Shown here: positions 25,849 to 37,538 of the stretch, one piece after another
Layout of the letters: each line of letters opens with the position of its first letter
Position numbering within the stretch: the stretch's first letter is position 1
Source: Erwinia phyllosphaerae
GTDB taxonomy: Bacteria; Pseudomonadota; Gammaproteobacteria; Enterobacterales; Enterobacteriaceae
DNA length: 64,000 bases
NCBI RefSeq assembly: GCF_019132875.1
Contig: NZ_JAHSPF010000001.1
Coordinates: forward strand, 372,001-436,000
Reading direction: 5' to 3'
Position numbers and translations under genes: made by a program
The notes under the pieces: generated by a model
Database searches by the model: none
What the model was told of the DNA's origin: nothing
Seen by the model: only the letters and a program-made list of their open reading frames with translations

Positions 25849-26032
25849 AAAGCCAGGGCTATCGTCATTATTTATCGTTTCACCATCGAAAAAGACAGGA
25901 CAAGGATGCGCCCACAGTCCGTAAGGATAAGCTGTCGCAGGGGCTTACATCAGCGAAACAGCACTGGCATCACGAGCAGGAGTGAAACACAGTTCCGTTT
26001 TCGGGTCGCCAGCATCGTTTTACATTTGTGAC

Positions 26033-26046
26033 GTGGTTAACCAAAT
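26033..26046. promoter_or_regulatory. Second UxuR-type operator (uxuA side)
   Basis: The core TGGTTAACCA (26034-26043) followed by AATT matches the right half and centre of the UxuR/ExuR consensus; the left flank is poorer. It lies about 105 bases before the uxuA start codon, so each arm of the divergent locus has its own site. Confidence 0.6.
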
Positions 26047-26149
26047 TACGTGTTCTGGTTGACTTATTTCCAGCGGTGTCCGATTCTGCCTCTACTGGCG
26101 ACGAGCGCTGGCAATTAGCCGCCGCTTCGCTCTCTCTGGAGGTTAAAAA

Positions 26150-27328
26150 ATGGAACAAACCTGGCGCTGGTATGGCCCCAACGACCCCGTTTCTCTTGCC
26201 AATGCAAGGCAGGCTGGCGCAACCGGCATTGTCACGGCGCTGCATTCGATCCCTAATGGCGAAGTCTGGTCGCAGGAAGCCATCCGCGAACGCAAGGCGA
26301 TAATTGAAGCCGCCGGCCTGGTGTGGTCGGTGGTGGAAAGCGTGCCGATTCATGAAGAGATTAAAACCCGCAGCGGGCAGTGTGAGTTATGGATCGAAAA
26401 CTATCAGCAGACGCTGCGTAACCTGGCGGCGTGCGGTATCAAAACCGTTTGCTACAACTTTATGCCGATCCTTGACTGGACGCGCACCGATCTGGCGTGG
26501 GAACTGCCGGATGGTGCAAAGGCGCTCCGCTTCGATCAGATTGCTTTTGCCGTGTTTGAGCTGCATCTTTTACGGCGTCCCGGCGCAGAAGCCGACTATA
26601 CGGACGAAGAGATCGCCCAGGCCCAACAGCGCTTTACCCATATGAGCGAAGCAGAAAAAACGCGGCTGATTAACAACATTATTGCTGGCCTGCCGGGCGC
26701 TGAAGAAGGCTATACCCTTGACCAGCTGCGCGAACAGCTACGCCGTTATGCCGATATCGACAAAGCCAGACTGCGCGAAAACTTCAGCCATTTCCTGCAC
26801 GGCATTATTCCGGTAGCGGAAGAAGTGGGCGTGCGCATGGCGGTGCATCCGGACGATCCGCCGCGCCCTATTCTGGGCCTGCCGCGCATCGTTTCCACCG
26901 CCGACGATATGCAGTGGATGATCGATACGGTCAAAAGCATGGCGAACGGCTTTACCTTCTGTACCGGTTCGCTGGGCGTCCGCGCCGACAACGATCTGGC
27001 CGCTATGGTTGAACGGTTCGGGCCACGAATCTACTTTGCCCACCTGCGCGCAACCCAACGCGAGGAAAACCCTAATAGTTTTCATGAAGCTGCGCATCTG
27101 GCGGGCGACGTCGATATGTTTGCGGTCGTCAAGGCGATTGCCAGCGAAGAGTATCGCCGTAAAGCCGCCGGACAAGAAGATCTTATCCCGATGCGGCCCG
27201 ATCACGGTCATCAGATGCTGGACGATCTGCAGAAAAAGACCAACCCCGGCTATTCGGCTATTGGCCGCCTGAAAGGTCTGGCGGAAGTGCGCGGCGTTGA
27301 ACTGGCCATCCATCGCGCTTTCTTTTAA
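26150..27328 (+). CDS. uxuA: Mannonate dehydratase
   Basis: Converts D-mannonate to 2-keto-3-deoxy-D-gluconate in glucuronate breakdown. The 392 residues match E. coli UxuA (394). Recognisable parts are [20 protein letters not shown] at the start, [20 protein letters not shown] near residue 230 and [12 protein letters not shown] near the C-terminus, which carry the metal ligands. A TGGAGG site precedes the ATG. It begins the rightward operon uxuA-uxaC-uxuR. The usual partner uxuB (fructuronate reductase) is not in the window, so that step must be encoded elsewhere. Confidence 0.96.
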   Translation: MEQTWRWYGPNDPVSLANARQAGATGIVTALHSIPNGEVWSQEAIRERKAIIEAAGLVWSVVESVPIHEEIKTRSGQCELWIENYQQTLRNLAACGIKTVCYNFMPILDWTRTDLAWELPDGAKALRFDQIAFAVFELHLLRRPGAEADYTDEEIAQAQQRFTHMSEAEKTRLINNIIAGLPGAEEGYTLDQLREQLRRYADIDKARLRENFSHFLHGIIPVAEEVGVRMAVHPDDPPRPILGLPRIVSTADDMQWMIDTVKSMANGFTFCTGSLGVRADNDLAAMVERFGPRIYFAHLRATQREENPNSFHEAAHLAGDVDMFAVVKAIASEEYRRKAAGQEDLIPMRPDHGHQMLDDLQKKTNPGYSAIGRLKGLAEVRGVELAIHRAFF

Positions 27329-27350
27329 TCCTTAACGCAAGAGCCTTACG

Positions 27351-28766
27351 ATGCACAAATTTATGGACGCCGATTTCCTGTTAAAAAGCGAGCCCGCCCG
27401 CCAGCTCTATCACGATTACGCGGCGGCTATGCCCATTTATGATTTTCACTGCCATTTAAATCCGCAGGAGATCGCCTGCGATCGCCGCTTTGATAATCCC
27501 GGTCAGCTCTGGCTGGATGGCGATCACTATAAGTGGCGGGCGATGCGTGCCGCGGGGGTGAGCGAAGCGTTAATCACCGGGAAAAACAGCACGGACTACG
27601 AAAAATACCTGGCGTGGGCGCATACCGTGCCCAAAACCCTGGGTAATCCGCTGTATCACTGGACGCATCTGGAGCTACGCCGTCCCTTTGGCATTACCGA
27701 TACGCTGCTGGGGCCGGATACCGCTAAGGCTATCTGGGACAGCTGCCGGGAAAAGCTGGCGACGCCGGAATTTTCGGTGCGCGGCATTATGCGACAGATG
27801 AACGTGCGGATGGTTGGCACCACCGACGATCCTGTTGATTCGCTGGCCTCACATCGCCAGATTGCCGAAGACGATAGCTTTGATATCGACGTTGCGCCGA
27901 GCTGGCGGCCGGACAAAGTGTTTAAAATTGAACTCGACGGATTCACCGACTATCTGACAAAGCTGGAAGCCGCAGCGGACGTGGCTATCGACAGCTTTGA
28001 CGCGCTGCGCCGCGCCCTGCTCCGTCGTCTCGACCATTTTTCCGCGCACGGCTGCCGGGCTGCCGATCACGGTATTGAAACGTTACGTTTTGCCCAGCCG
28101 GTAGATGACGCCACGCTGGATACCATCCTGGCGAAGCGCCGACGCAACGAACCGCTGGCAGAGCTGGATATCGCGCGTTTTACTACCACGGTACTGGTCT
28201 GGCTTGGGAGTGAATACGCGCGGCGCGGCTGGGTAATGCAGTATCACCTTGGCGCGCTGCGCAACACCAATACCCGGATGTTCCGTCAGCTTGGCGCGGA
28301 CTGCGGCTTCGATTCTGTTGGCGACGGCCTTATCGCCCTGCCGCTGGCTCGCCTGCTTGACTGCATGGACGTCAACAACCAGCTACCGAAAACTATTCTC
28401 TACTGCCTGAATCCCAGAGATAACGAAGTGCTGGCGACCATGAGCGGCAATTTTATGCAGGAAGGCGTGGCCGGAAAGGTTCAGTTTGGTGCCGCCTGGT
28501 GGTTTAACGACCAGAAAGACGGCATGCTGCGCCAGCTGGAGCAGACGGCGCAGATGGGTCTGCTCAGCCAGTTTGTCGGCATGTTGACCGACTCTCGCAG
28601 CTTTCTCTCCTATACTCGCCATGAATATTTTCGCCGTATTCTCTGTAATATGCTGGGCGAATGGGTCATGGAAGGCAGCGTGCCTGATGACAGGAAGCTC
28701 CTGGGAAGCATGGTGCAGGATATCTGTTTTAATAATGCGCAGCGCTATTTTGCCGCGGCATCTTAG
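27351..28766 (+). CDS. uxaC: Glucuronate isomerase
   Basis: Interconverts D-glucuronate and D-fructuronate, and D-galacturonate and D-tagaturonate. At 471 residues it equals E. coli UxaC (470). The N-terminal metal site [20 protein letters not shown] and the later [20 protein letters not shown] and [11 protein letters not shown] segments are diagnostic of this amidohydrolase-like family. It starts 22 bases after uxuA. In E. coli uxaC is with uxaA instead, so here the pathway genes are regrouped under one promoter. Confidence 0.96.
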   Translation: MHKFMDADFLLKSEPARQLYHDYAAAMPIYDFHCHLNPQEIACDRRFDNPGQLWLDGDHYKWRAMRAAGVSEALITGKNSTDYEKYLAWAHTVPKTLGNPLYHWTHLELRRPFGITDTLLGPDTAKAIWDSCREKLATPEFSVRGIMRQMNVRMVGTTDDPVDSLASHRQIAEDDSFDIDVAPSWRPDKVFKIELDGFTDYLTKLEAAADVAIDSFDALRRALLRRLDHFSAHGCRAADHGIETLRFAQPVDDATLDTILAKRRRNEPLAELDIARFTTTVLVWLGSEYARRGWVMQYHLGALRNTNTRMFRQLGADCGFDSVGDGLIALPLARLLDCMDVNNQLPKTILYCLNPRDNEVLATMSGNFMQEGVAGKVQFGAAWWFNDQKDGMLRQLEQTAQMGLLSQFVGMLTDSRSFLSYTRHEYFRRILCNMLGEWVMEGSVPDDRKLLGSMVQDICFNNAQRYFAAAS

Positions 28767-28883
28767 CCTGATTCGACCGCTCCGGAGAAAAGGCGCGGCC
28801 AGCAACAGGTCCGATACTTCGTACCGGTATGTTATAGTCCGCTTTTACATAGCGGCCCCCGGCAGGTTAACCAGCATAAGAAC

Positions 28884-29675
28884 ATGATGAAATTAAACTC
28901 TTCTCAACAGCGTCCCTATCAGGAAGTTGGCGAAATGCTGCGCAAGCTGATTGCGCAAAAACCTTACGCTATCGGGGAGCGTCTGCCGCCTGAGCGCGAA
29001 ATCGCCGAGAAGCTGAACGTAACCCGCACCCTGGTACGCGAAGCGCTGATCATGCTGGAGCTGGAAGGATTAATTGAGGTCAGGCGCGGCGCGGGGATCT
29101 TTGTCCTCGGCGAGCGTATGACGCCGGAGCCTGTTGCCCATGAAGCAAGCAGCTGCAACGATGCCGGCCCTTTTGAAATGCTACAGGCGCGCCAGCTGCT
29201 GGAAAGCAATATCGCCGAATTCGCCGCCATTCAGGCGACGCGTGACGATATCCGTAAAATGCGGCAGGCGCTGGAGCTGGAAGAGAGAGAGCTGGCTTCC
29301 GGCGCGGTTAATGAAACCGAAAACGGCGATATGAACTTTCACCTGGCGATAGCGCAGGCGACGCATAACAGCATGCTGGTGGAGCTGTTTAAACAGTCCT
29401 GGCAGTGGCGCGAGAACAATACCATGTGGAGCCAGCTGCATCGGCATCTGGCCAATACGCACTACCGTAAAGAGTGGCTGAGCGATCATAAAAAAATTCT
29501 GGTCGCGCTGATTAAAAAAGATGCCCGCGCGGCAAAGCTTGCCATGTGGCAGCATCTGGAAAACGTAAAGCGCCGCCTGCTGCAGTTTTCTGACGTGGAC
29601 GACATCGATTTTGACGGCTATCTGTTTGACTCCTGGCCGCTGGACAAGGTCAGCGACCAGCAAAATGAAAGCTAA
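28884..29675 (+). CDS. uxuR: GntR/FadR-family repressor of hexuronate genes
   Basis: A 263-residue regulator of the FadR subgroup of GntR proteins. The winged HTH covers residues 15-80 (IGERLPPEREIAEKLNVTRT, LVREALIMLELEGLIEVRRG). The helical ligand domain follows, with the metal/ligand residues in MNFHLAIAQATHNSMLVELF. It is close in length to E. coli UxuR (257) and ExuR (258); the final WPLDKVSDQQNES is of this type. It lies 117 bases after uxaC in the same direction. Operators matching UxuR/ExuR specificity occur in the uxuA/transporter intergenic region. UxuR versus ExuR cannot be decided with certainty. Confidence 0.85.
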   Translation: MMKLNSSQQRPYQEVGEMLRKLIAQKPYAIGERLPPEREIAEKLNVTRTLVREALIMLELEGLIEVRRGAGIFVLGERMTPEPVAHEASSCNDAGPFEMLQARQLLESNIAEFAAIQATRDDIRKMRQALELEERELASGAVNETENGDMNFHLAIAQATHNSMLVELFKQSWQWRENNTMWSQLHRHLANTHYRKEWLSDHKKILVALIKKDARAAKLAMWQHLENVKRRLLQFSDVDDIDFDGYLFDSWPLDKVSDQQNES

Positions 29676-29734
29676 GGCCTTAATTTATTTCCGCCCCGAC
29701 AAGCTATAAGACCTGAACGAAGCCATGAGACGAT

Positions 29735-29757
29735 TTCAGCCTGCCGGGCAGGCTGAA
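29735..29757. terminator. Bidirectional terminator between uxuR and the GH1 gene
   Basis: A perfect 11-base stem (TTCAGCCTGCC paired with GGCAGGCTGAA) with a single central base lies between the convergent genes. T-tracts are short on both sides, so strength is uncertain. Confidence 0.6.
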
Positions 29758-29771
29758 TAAAGGAAAAGGCC

Positions 29772-31289
<1,518 letters not shown>

Positions 31290-31351
31290 CTAACAGGAAC
31301 TAATACGGCGAGGGAACAATAGCCGACAGGAGCTGTTCACTACGCGGAATG

Positions 31352-31378
31352 AAAAATCCCGGAAGCCAGGCCTCCGGG
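31352..31378 (-). terminator. Terminator of the yncE-like gene
   Basis: Reading leftward just after the yncE stop, CCCGGAGGC pairs with GCTTCCGGG (one mismatch) and is followed by ATTTTTC. It separates the yncE gene from the GH1 gene. Confidence 0.75.
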
Positions 31379-31384
31379 AGAGGG

Positions 31385-32431
31385 TTACAGCGCGACGCGC
31401 ATAACGTCGTCAGGTGCGGTGGCTTCCTGCTTGCGGGAAGAAGCCTGCTTGATGGTGATATAGAGGGTCTGGCCGTCCGGCGACAGCGCCAGGCTATTTG
31501 GATGCGTCGGCGCTTTAAGGGTTTTCAGCACCTTATAGGTTTTGCCGTCAATAATGCTGACCTCACCCGCATCGCGGTGGGTCACGTAGATCTCGTTGCG
31601 CTGCGGGTTAAACAAGACCGCCAGCGATTCTGGCACGGCGACTTTCTGCATGACCTTACCGTCGCGGGTATCTACCACCAGCAGCTCAGCCTGCTTAGAG
31701 TCGGTGATAAAAGCACGATGCGCAGCCGTATCCAGGCTGATGTTCAGGAAGAAATGCTCGCCTTCGGCCAGTTTTACCTTCGATAACAGCTTGTTGCTGG
31801 TGGTGTCGAAGGTAAACAGCTCGTTATCACCGCCCGTGGCATACAGGCGGTGCGCCTGCGCGTCCAGCGCCAGGCCGGTAGAACGCTTGCCTAAGCCGGT
31901 AAAGGTATGGCGCAGCGTCAACGCGTCGCCGTCCACAGCCCAAATCTGGCTTTCTTCGCCCACGCCGCTGACGTAAACGGTATTGGTGCTTTCATCTACC
32001 ACCAGCTCGCGCGGCGCAAGCGGACGGAAGGTCTCGCTGCGCGGACGCTTATCCAGAACCAGACGTCCTTTAACGTCGCCGCTTTTTGCATCAATAGCCG
32101 TTATTGCGCTGTTCAGCGTATTGCCAATAAACAGCGTGTCGGTTTTGGTATTGATAGCGGTGCCGAAAGGCTTCAGGTCATTGTGAATGGCCTGGGTAAT
32201 CGCCAGCGTCTGCGGGTTCAGGCGATAAACGATGCCGCCCTTGTCCAGCTGGCGGCTTTGCGAGGTAGAGACATAAAGCGCCTGCTGAGACGGGCTGTAA
32301 GCCATTTCGTAAGCGCCTTTGCCTACCGGCTGGCGTAGCGGATCGGTGGTTTCACTGTGGGCCGGCAGCGCGGCAGCAAACATCGCCAGCGTCAGAAGAT
32401 ACCCTTTTCCGCGGCTGAAATTAAAATTCAT
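31385..32431 (-). CDS. yncE: YncE-like periplasmic beta-propeller protein
   Basis: A 348-residue secreted protein, similar in length to E. coli YncE (353). A signal peptide (residues 1-26, ending ALPAHS) is followed by seven-bladed propeller repeats with YVTN-type motifs such as GTAINTKTDTLFIGNT, HPNSLALSPDGQTLYI and EIYVTHRDAGEVSIID. Function is unresolved; E. coli YncE has been reported to be iron-regulated and to bind DNA in vitro. Here it lies 68 bases behind entH in the same direction with no terminator between, so it may be read from the enterobactin operon. That would fit an iron-related role, but this is inference. Confidence 0.82.
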   Translation of the reverse strand: MNFNFSRGKGYLLTLAMFAAALPAHSETTDPLRQPVGKGAYEMAYSPSQQALYVSTSQSRQLDKGGIVYRLNPQTLAITQAIHNDLKPFGTAINTKTDTLFIGNTLNSAITAIDAKSGDVKGRLVLDKRPRSETFRPLAPRELVVDESTNTVYVSGVGEESQIWAVDGDALTLRHTFTGLGKRSTGLALDAQAHRLYATGGDNELFTFDTTSNKLLSKVKLAEGEHFFLNISLDTAAHRAFITDSKQAELLVVDTRDGKVMQKVAVPESLAVLFNPQRNEIYVTHRDAGEVSIIDGKTYKVLKTLKAPTHPNSLALSPDGQTLYITIKQASSRKQEATAPDDVMRVAL

Positions 32432-32499
32432 ATTCTCTCCATGTAATTAACGTTATGAAAACGGCGGACGGCCGCAGAAGCTACGGCAGCCGCGAATGC

Positions 32500-32922
32500 T
32501 TATCCTAAGATGGCTGTTGTCAGCCGCGCGGTGCAGCAACGCCGATCCCGCTCGTCAAAAATAGCGATTTCCCAGACCTGCTGGCTGCGCCCCAGATGCA
32601 AGGGCTGGCAGACGCCGCGAACGGTGCCGCCGGTCACGGCGCGATGGTGGCTGGCGTTAATCTCGGTGCCAACCACGCACTGTCCTTCCTGACTGGTCAG
32701 AAAACCCGCCATCGAGCCCAGCGTTTCCGCCAGCGCCACCGAAGCGCCACCGTGCAGCAGGCCAAACGGCTGCTGCGTGCGGGCATCGACCGGCATCGAT
32801 GCCTCCAGTTCCGTCTCATCCAGCCGCGTGAAAATCATGCCAAGATGGGCGACCATCGATCCGTCCCCCATGCGATTCAGCTCGTCCAGGCTCAGCTGGC
32901 GTTTCCAGATTGATTTTTGCAT
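32500..32922 (-). CDS. entH: Enterobactin proofreading thioesterase
   Basis: A 140-residue hotdog-fold thioesterase (E. coli EntH/YbdB 137). It removes wrongly loaded acyl groups from the aryl carrier domain of EntB and so keeps enterobactin assembly going. The catalytic region [17 protein letters not shown] near residue 60 contains the active-site Glu. Its start codon overlaps the entA stop (TAATG), making it the last biosynthetic gene of entCEBAH. Confidence 0.93.
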   Translation of the reverse strand: MQKSIWKRQLSLDELNRMGDGSMVAHLGMIFTRLDETELEASMPVDARTQQPFGLLHGGASVALAETLGSMAGFLTSQEGQCVVGTEINASHHRAVTGGTVRGVCQPLHLGRSQQVWEIAIFDERDRRCCTARLTTAILG

Positions 32923-33674
32923 TACGCCCCCAGCGTACTTCCACCGTCAATCACGATATCCTGCATGGTGATATGGCTGGCTTGATCGGACGCAAGAAAC
33001 AGAATAGTGCTGGCGATCTCCTGCGGCCGGGCGATTTTGCCCAGCGGGATACCGACCTTAAACTGTTCCGCAAAGCCGCGAATACGCTGCTGCTCCGCAT
33101 CGGGGCTGTGCCACAGCGTGCGTTGCATATCCGTATCGGTAGAGCCAGGCGATACCAGGTTGCAGCGCACGCCGTAACCCGCCAGCTCCAGGCCAACGGT
33201 CAAACTAAGGCTGCGCAACGCCGCCTTGGAAGCGCCATAGGCAGACATGCCAATGCGCGGGCAGTGTGCCGCATCTGATGCAACAGTGACGATAGCGCCG
33301 CCGCGCTGGGCGCGAAATACCGGCATCGTCTGCTGAAACAGGTTAAACGCACCGCCGACATTAACTGCCATCACCGCCTGCCAGTCAGCCACGTCCAGCT
33401 CGTCGGTCGCTCCCATGCGCAAAATACCTGCGCCGTTCACCAGCACATCCAGCCGTGGCGTTTCCAGCAGCAGCCGCTGGCAAACATCTTTGACCTGCTG
33501 CGCATCGGCCACGTTCAGCTCGTGCGTCTGGAACGGATAGTCAGCCTGCGGAAACGCCAGATCCAGCCCAATTACCTTTGCGCCCGCCTCGTGAAAAGCC
33601 TGCGCGGTAACATAACCGATGCCTTTTCCGGCACCGGTTACCCATACGTGTTTGTCCGTAAAATCGAAACTCAT
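32922..33674 (-). CDS. entA: 2,3-dihydro-2,3-dihydroxybenzoate dehydrogenase
   Basis: A short-chain dehydrogenase of 250 residues (E. coli EntA 248) that oxidises 2,3-dihydro-2,3-dihydroxybenzoate to 2,3-dihydroxybenzoate with NAD+. The cofactor loop is [17 protein letters not shown] (residues 10-26), [11 protein letters not shown] follows, and the catalytic Tyr-Lys pair is in [16 protein letters not shown]. The start ATG (33674) overlaps the entB stop by 4 bases (ATGA) with GGGAG upstream. Confidence 0.96.
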   Translation of the reverse strand: MSFDFTDKHVWVTGAGKGIGYVTAQAFHEAGAKVIGLDLAFPQADYPFQTHELNVADAQQVKDVCQRLLLETPRLDVLVNGAGILRMGATDELDVADWQAVMAVNVGGAFNLFQQTMPVFRAQRGGAIVTVASDAAHCPRIGMSAYGASKAALRSLSLTVGLELAGYGVRCNLVSPGSTDTDMQRTLWHSPDAEQQRIRGFAEQFKVGIPLGKIARPQEIASTILFLASDQASHITMQDIVIDGGSTLGA

Positions 33675-34522
33675 GCGCGCTCCCGCGTCAGCAGACGCCA
33701 CCAGGCCGCCAGCGTGGGCTCTTTAGCCAGCATGACAAAGTCGATATCGTCGAACGCTTTGCGCCAGCGTGCCGCCAGCGCCATCATGCGTACCGAATCC
33801 AGACCGTAGTCGATCAGGTTTTCGTCATCTTCCGGCGTTTCGTCCTCGTCCAGCATCGGCTGTACCAGCGCGCGCAGCTGTTCAATGCTCTGCGGCACCG
33901 GCAGCAGATCTTCGGTCATGACGACTTTCCCGGCACGCCCGGCGGTGTATTTCAGCGCCATCAAATGCTCGTCGCGGCTGAAGTCGGCCAGCGCATCCGC
34001 CACCATAAAAGGCTGCACGTCGCGCATAAAGGCATCAATAGCGGTGGTCAGGCAGCCGATATGGGCATACACGCCGCAGATAATCAGCTGGTCGCGGCCG
34101 GTTTCTTTCAGATGCTGCTCCAGCGGCGAACGGTGGAAGGCGCTATAACGCCATTTTACCAGCACTTCGTCGCCCTCTTCCGGTGCCAGTTCGGCGACTA
34201 CCTTCTGCTGCTCCGGATGCTTGTTCAGGCCCGGCCCCCACATATCGTTCAGCAGCGCGCGGTCTTTATCGCTCTGATGGTTCGGCTGCGCCGTGTAGTA
34301 AACCGGAATATTGTTCTGACGGCAGTAGCTGCGCAGCGCCGCGATGTTGCTGATGACCTGTTTGATCATCGGGCAATCTTCGCCCCAGAAATTGATGAAG
34401 TAGTTCTGCATATCGTGGATAAGCAGCGCACCGCGCGAAGGGTCAAACGCCCACTTCACCTTGTTTTCAGGCAGATCGGCTGCGGTCGGCAGTGCATAGG
34501 CTTTTAGTGCAGGAATAGACAT
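33671..34522 (-). CDS. entB: Isochorismatase / aryl carrier protein
   Basis: A bifunctional 283-residue protein (E. coli 285). The N-terminal isochorismatase domain (residues 1-210) has ALLIHDMQNYFINFWGED and IICGVYAHIGCLTTAIDAFM. The C-terminal aryl carrier domain has NLIDYGLDSVRMM, with the phosphopantetheine-bearing Ser at about residue 243. It converts isochorismate and then carries dihydroxybenzoate to EntF. Phosphopantetheinylation needs an EntD-type transferase, not present in the window. GGAG precedes the ATG. Confidence 0.97.
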   Translation of the reverse strand: MSIPALKAYALPTAADLPENKVKWAFDPSRGALLIHDMQNYFINFWGEDCPMIKQVISNIAALRSYCRQNNIPVYYTAQPNHQSDKDRALLNDMWGPGLNKHPEQQKVVAELAPEEGDEVLVKWRYSAFHRSPLEQHLKETGRDQLIICGVYAHIGCLTTAIDAFMRDVQPFMVADALADFSRDEHLMALKYTAGRAGKVVMTEDLLPVPQSIEQLRALVQPMLDEDETPEDDENLIDYGLDSVRMMALAARWRKAFDDIDFVMLAKEPTLAAWWRLLTRERA

Positions 34523-34536
34523 GTTTTCTCCAGAAT

Positions 34537-36147
34537 TCAGTTAGTTTGCGCGGCCAGCTGGTGACGCAGCAGTTTCTTATCCACTTTGCCAACGGGCGTC
34601 AGCGGCAGCTCGTCAACCGTTTCGATGCGGTCGGGCAATTTGTAATCCGCAACGCCCAGCTCGCGCAGATAGCGGCGGATCTCTACGGCGCGCACGGGGC
34701 GCTTGCCGACAATAAAGGCGCAGCTTTTCTCACCCAGCAGGCTGTCTTCCATGGAGACCAGCGCGACGTGCAGAATCGCTTCGTGGCGCAGCAGTAAGTT
34801 TTCGATCTCTTCCGCCGCTATTTTTTCACCGCCGCGATTGATCTGATCTTTCTCGCGGCCCTGCACGCAGATATAGCCGTCCGGCGTAATGGAAATCAGA
34901 TCGCCAGAGCAGTAGAAGCCGTTGGCGTCAAAGGCGCTGGCATTGTGCTCCGGGCTGCGATAGTAGCCGCGAAACGTGTACGGGCCGCGCGTCATCAACC
35001 GTCCGGTTTCGCCCGGCGGCAGCGGGTTGCCCTGCTCGTCCGCGACCCAGACTTCGTCATCCGGGCTCATTGGCTTGCCCTGGGTTGAGCAAATATGCCA
35101 GGCGTCGTCGTTCAGCTGCGTGTAGTTGACCAGCCCTTCTGCCATGCCAAACACCTGCTGAAGCTGACAGCCGATTTCCGCCGGAATACGCGCTGCCAAC
35201 GCTTCGCTTAACCGCGCCCCGCCAACCTGCAGCAGCTGCAGCGAACTGAGCGCACGACTGGTGCCCCACTCCTGAATCGCCTGCAGCCAGAGGCTGACCG
35301 CTGGCGGCACCAGCGCCGTAACCGAAATCTGATGTTTTTCAATGAGCGGAAAGCAGAGGTTGGCGCTTGGATCGCTCGCCAGCACGACGCAGCCGCCGCC
35401 GTAAAACACGCCTAAAGAGCCGGGCGAGCTGAGCGGATAGTTATGCGCTGCCGGTAGCGCGCAGAGATAGCGAGTTTTTTCGTTAAACCGGCAGACTTCC
35501 ACGCTGCGACGGATACTGTAGTAGTAGTCGTTGTGCGTACGTGGGATCAGCTTTGGCGTCCCGGTACTGCCGCCGGAAAGCTGGAAAAACGCCACTTCGT
35601 CAGCCTTTGAAGGAGCGGCAACAAAATCGCCCTGCGCTTCAGCGATCAACGCTTCCAGCGAGATATCATCCTCGCGGGCATTACGCAGCACCACTTCGCG
35701 CAGCGAGGGATAGCGCTGGCGCAGCGGCTGTAGATAGTCGTCGCTGGCAAACAGCGCATGCTGCCGATCGGCAATCAGCAAGGCGGGTTCAATCTGGCTG
35801 GCGTAGGCATCCAGCTCCTGGCGCTGGTGGCTGAACAGCGCGTTGACCGGCGCTACGCCGATTTTCAGCAGCGCAAACAGCACGATATAAAATTCCGCCA
35901 CGTTGCCTAACTGCACCAGCGCGGTATCGCCACACTTCAGGCCGCGACGCTGTAAGGCAGCAGCGAGACGGCTGCTGGCCGCTTCAAGCTGCTGATAGCT
36001 GTATTCGCGGTCGCCTTCAATCAGCGCCGTGCAGGAATTATCTGCCTGACGCGACAAAATGTCCGTCAGCGGCAGATCCAGCCAGTAGCCTTTTTCACGG
36101 TAGCGGGCAGCAAAATCGGCTGGCCAGCGGGAATAGGAAATCGTCAT
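34537..36147 (-). CDS. entE: 2,3-dihydroxybenzoate-AMP ligase
   Basis: A 536-residue stand-alone adenylation enzyme, the length of E. coli EntE. It activates dihydroxybenzoate with ATP and loads it on EntB. Core motifs: ATP-binding loop [20 protein letters not shown], then [33 protein letters not shown] and the C-terminal lysine region [18 protein letters not shown]. The ATG at 36147 is preceded by AAGGAC. It lies 10 bases behind entC. Confidence 0.97.
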   Translation of the reverse strand: MTISYSRWPADFAARYREKGYWLDLPLTDILSRQADNSCTALIEGDREYSYQQLEAASSRLAAALQRRGLKCGDTALVQLGNVAEFYIVLFALLKIGVAPVNALFSHQRQELDAYASQIEPALLIADRQHALFASDDYLQPLRQRYPSLREVVLRNAREDDISLEALIAEAQGDFVAAPSKADEVAFFQLSGGSTGTPKLIPRTHNDYYYSIRRSVEVCRFNEKTRYLCALPAAHNYPLSSPGSLGVFYGGGCVVLASDPSANLCFPLIEKHQISVTALVPPAVSLWLQAIQEWGTSRALSSLQLLQVGGARLSEALAARIPAEIGCQLQQVFGMAEGLVNYTQLNDDAWHICSTQGKPMSPDDEVWVADEQGNPLPPGETGRLMTRGPYTFRGYYRSPEHNASAFDANGFYCSGDLISITPDGYICVQGREKDQINRGGEKIAAEEIENLLLRHEAILHVALVSMEDSLLGEKSCAFIVGKRPVRAVEIRRYLRELGVADYKLPDRIETVDELPLTPVGKVDKKLLRHQLAAQTN

Positions 36148-36157
36148 GGAAATGTCC

Positions 36158-37336
36158 TTATTGCAGTCCAAATACGTGCAGCATGGTGCTGAGCTTGACG
36201 CCGGTTTCGCGCCACTCCGACTCTGGCGACGAGGCCGGAACAATGCCCGCCCCGGCGAACAGGCGGATATTTTTTCCGGCCAGGGTGCCGCAGCGGATGG
36301 TCACCACCCATTCGCCGTTGCCTTCGTCGTCACACCAGCCAACGATGCCGCCGAACAGCTGACGATCGAACGGCTCCAGCTTTTCAATCCACTGGCGGGC
36401 CGCAACGTGCGGATAGCCGCTGAGCGCAGGCGTAGGATGCAGCAGGCAGGCCAGCGAAAGCGCCGTTTCCTGCGCCGAGCTGGTTTTGCCTTCAATCGCG
36501 GTCGCCAGATGCCACAGCGTTGAGGTGGTAATCAGCTCAGGCTTGTCCGGCACGTTCAGGTGACTGCTGCGCGGCTTCAGCACGTCGTGCATCGCGCTGG
36601 TGACCAGGCGGTGTTCATAGCGATCTTTCTGTGAAAACATCAGCTGTTCGCCAACGGCCAGGTCCCGCTCTTTGTCGCCGTGGTCGCGGCGTGCGGAACC
36701 GGCCAGCGGCAGCGAAAAGTAGGCCTCGCCAGATTTACGCAGCAGCAGCTCCGGGCTGGCACCCAGCAGCGTACTGCCATCCGCCAGCGGAACGTGAAAG
36801 TGATAGCTGGTGGGATTAAGCGCCACCAGCCTGTTCATCAGCGCGGCGGCGTTGACCGGCTCTTCCGTCGTGATATCGATCAGGCGCGACAGCACCACCT
36901 TGTCTAAACCTGGCTGAGCGGTCGCTTCTGCCGCTCGCGCCACCATCTCCTGAAACTCTGCCTGCTCGGGAATGGCCCGGCGGCCTGTAATAACCGGATT
37001 TGGCGTAGCGCTGGCCCGTTGGGCTGCGGCAATCTGCTGCTGGCGCGAAAAGGTTTCCGCGCGTTCGGGGATAAACAGAGCGGAAGGCTGCCGCGTATCG
37101 AACGGAATAGCGCCAACCAGTATCGGACGCACGATCCCCTTCTCTTTTGCCGCCGCAAAGGCGCTACGCACCTGTTGCTGAAACGCGCCCTGCAAATTGT
37201 CGCCGTCGGCGGCAGGACAGGTGACTTCGGCGAAGCGACCCTGAGTGATTAAGCTTTTCCACGCGGATCCGAAGAAAAAGCTCTCGGTTGAGAGAGGAAC
37301 TGATGTTTTAACGTCATCAGCACAAAGCGTCTCCAT
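36158..37336 (-). CDS. entC: Isochorismate synthase
   Basis: A 392-residue chorismate-binding enzyme (E. coli EntC 391) that isomerises chorismate to isochorismate, the first enterobactin step. The active-site regions are [20 protein letters not shown] (near 225), [20 protein letters not shown] (near 310) and [20 protein letters not shown] near the C-terminus. GGAGG precedes the ATG. It opens the entCEBAH unit, directly behind a Fur box. In E. coli it is divergent to fepB; no fepB is found here. Confidence 0.97.
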   Translation of the reverse strand: METLCADDVKTSVPLSTESFFFGSAWKSLITQGRFAEVTCPAADGDNLQGAFQQQVRSAFAAAKEKGIVRPILVGAIPFDTRQPSALFIPERAETFSRQQQIAAAQRASATPNPVITGRRAIPEQAEFQEMVARAAEATAQPGLDKVVLSRLIDITTEEPVNAAALMNRLVALNPTSYHFHVPLADGSTLLGASPELLLRKSGEAYFSLPLAGSARRDHGDKERDLAVGEQLMFSQKDRYEHRLVTSAMHDVLKPRSSHLNVPDKPELITTSTLWHLATAIEGKTSSAQETALSLACLLHPTPALSGYPHVAARQWIEKLEPFDRQLFGGIVGWCDDEGNGEWVVTIRCGTLAGKNIRLFAGAGIVPASSPESEWRETGVKLSTMLHVFGLQ

Positions 37337-37367
37337 ATCGGCCTCCAGCCACAGCGATAATAAGGTT

Positions 37368-37390
37368 AATAATGATTATCATTTGCATTA
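37368..37390. promoter_or_regulatory. Fur box before entC
   Basis: The sequence AATAATGATTATCATTTGC and the neighbouring CATTATC follow the Fur consensus GATAATGATAATCATTATC closely, with the core AATGATTATCATT being palindromic. It lies about 30 bases before the entC start codon and should repress entCEBAH when iron is plentiful. The remaining bases to the end of entS hold no gene. Confidence 0.88.
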
Positions 37391-37538
37391 TCAACGCGTA
37401 ACTTTAAGTAAATATTTTGTGATGTCAAGCGCCGTATCACAGTTTAAAGAAGCGGAAAACCTCACGCCGCGACCTGGCGCAGTATTAGCGCCTTTAAACT
37501 AAGCGTGTACCCTGCCCGCAGAAGCTGGCAGGGCAAGA

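Noticed and set aside
37245..37502. Rightward open frame over the entC promoter
   Set aside because: It runs antisense through the entC 5' end and the Fur box and resembles no protein; it is a chance frame.
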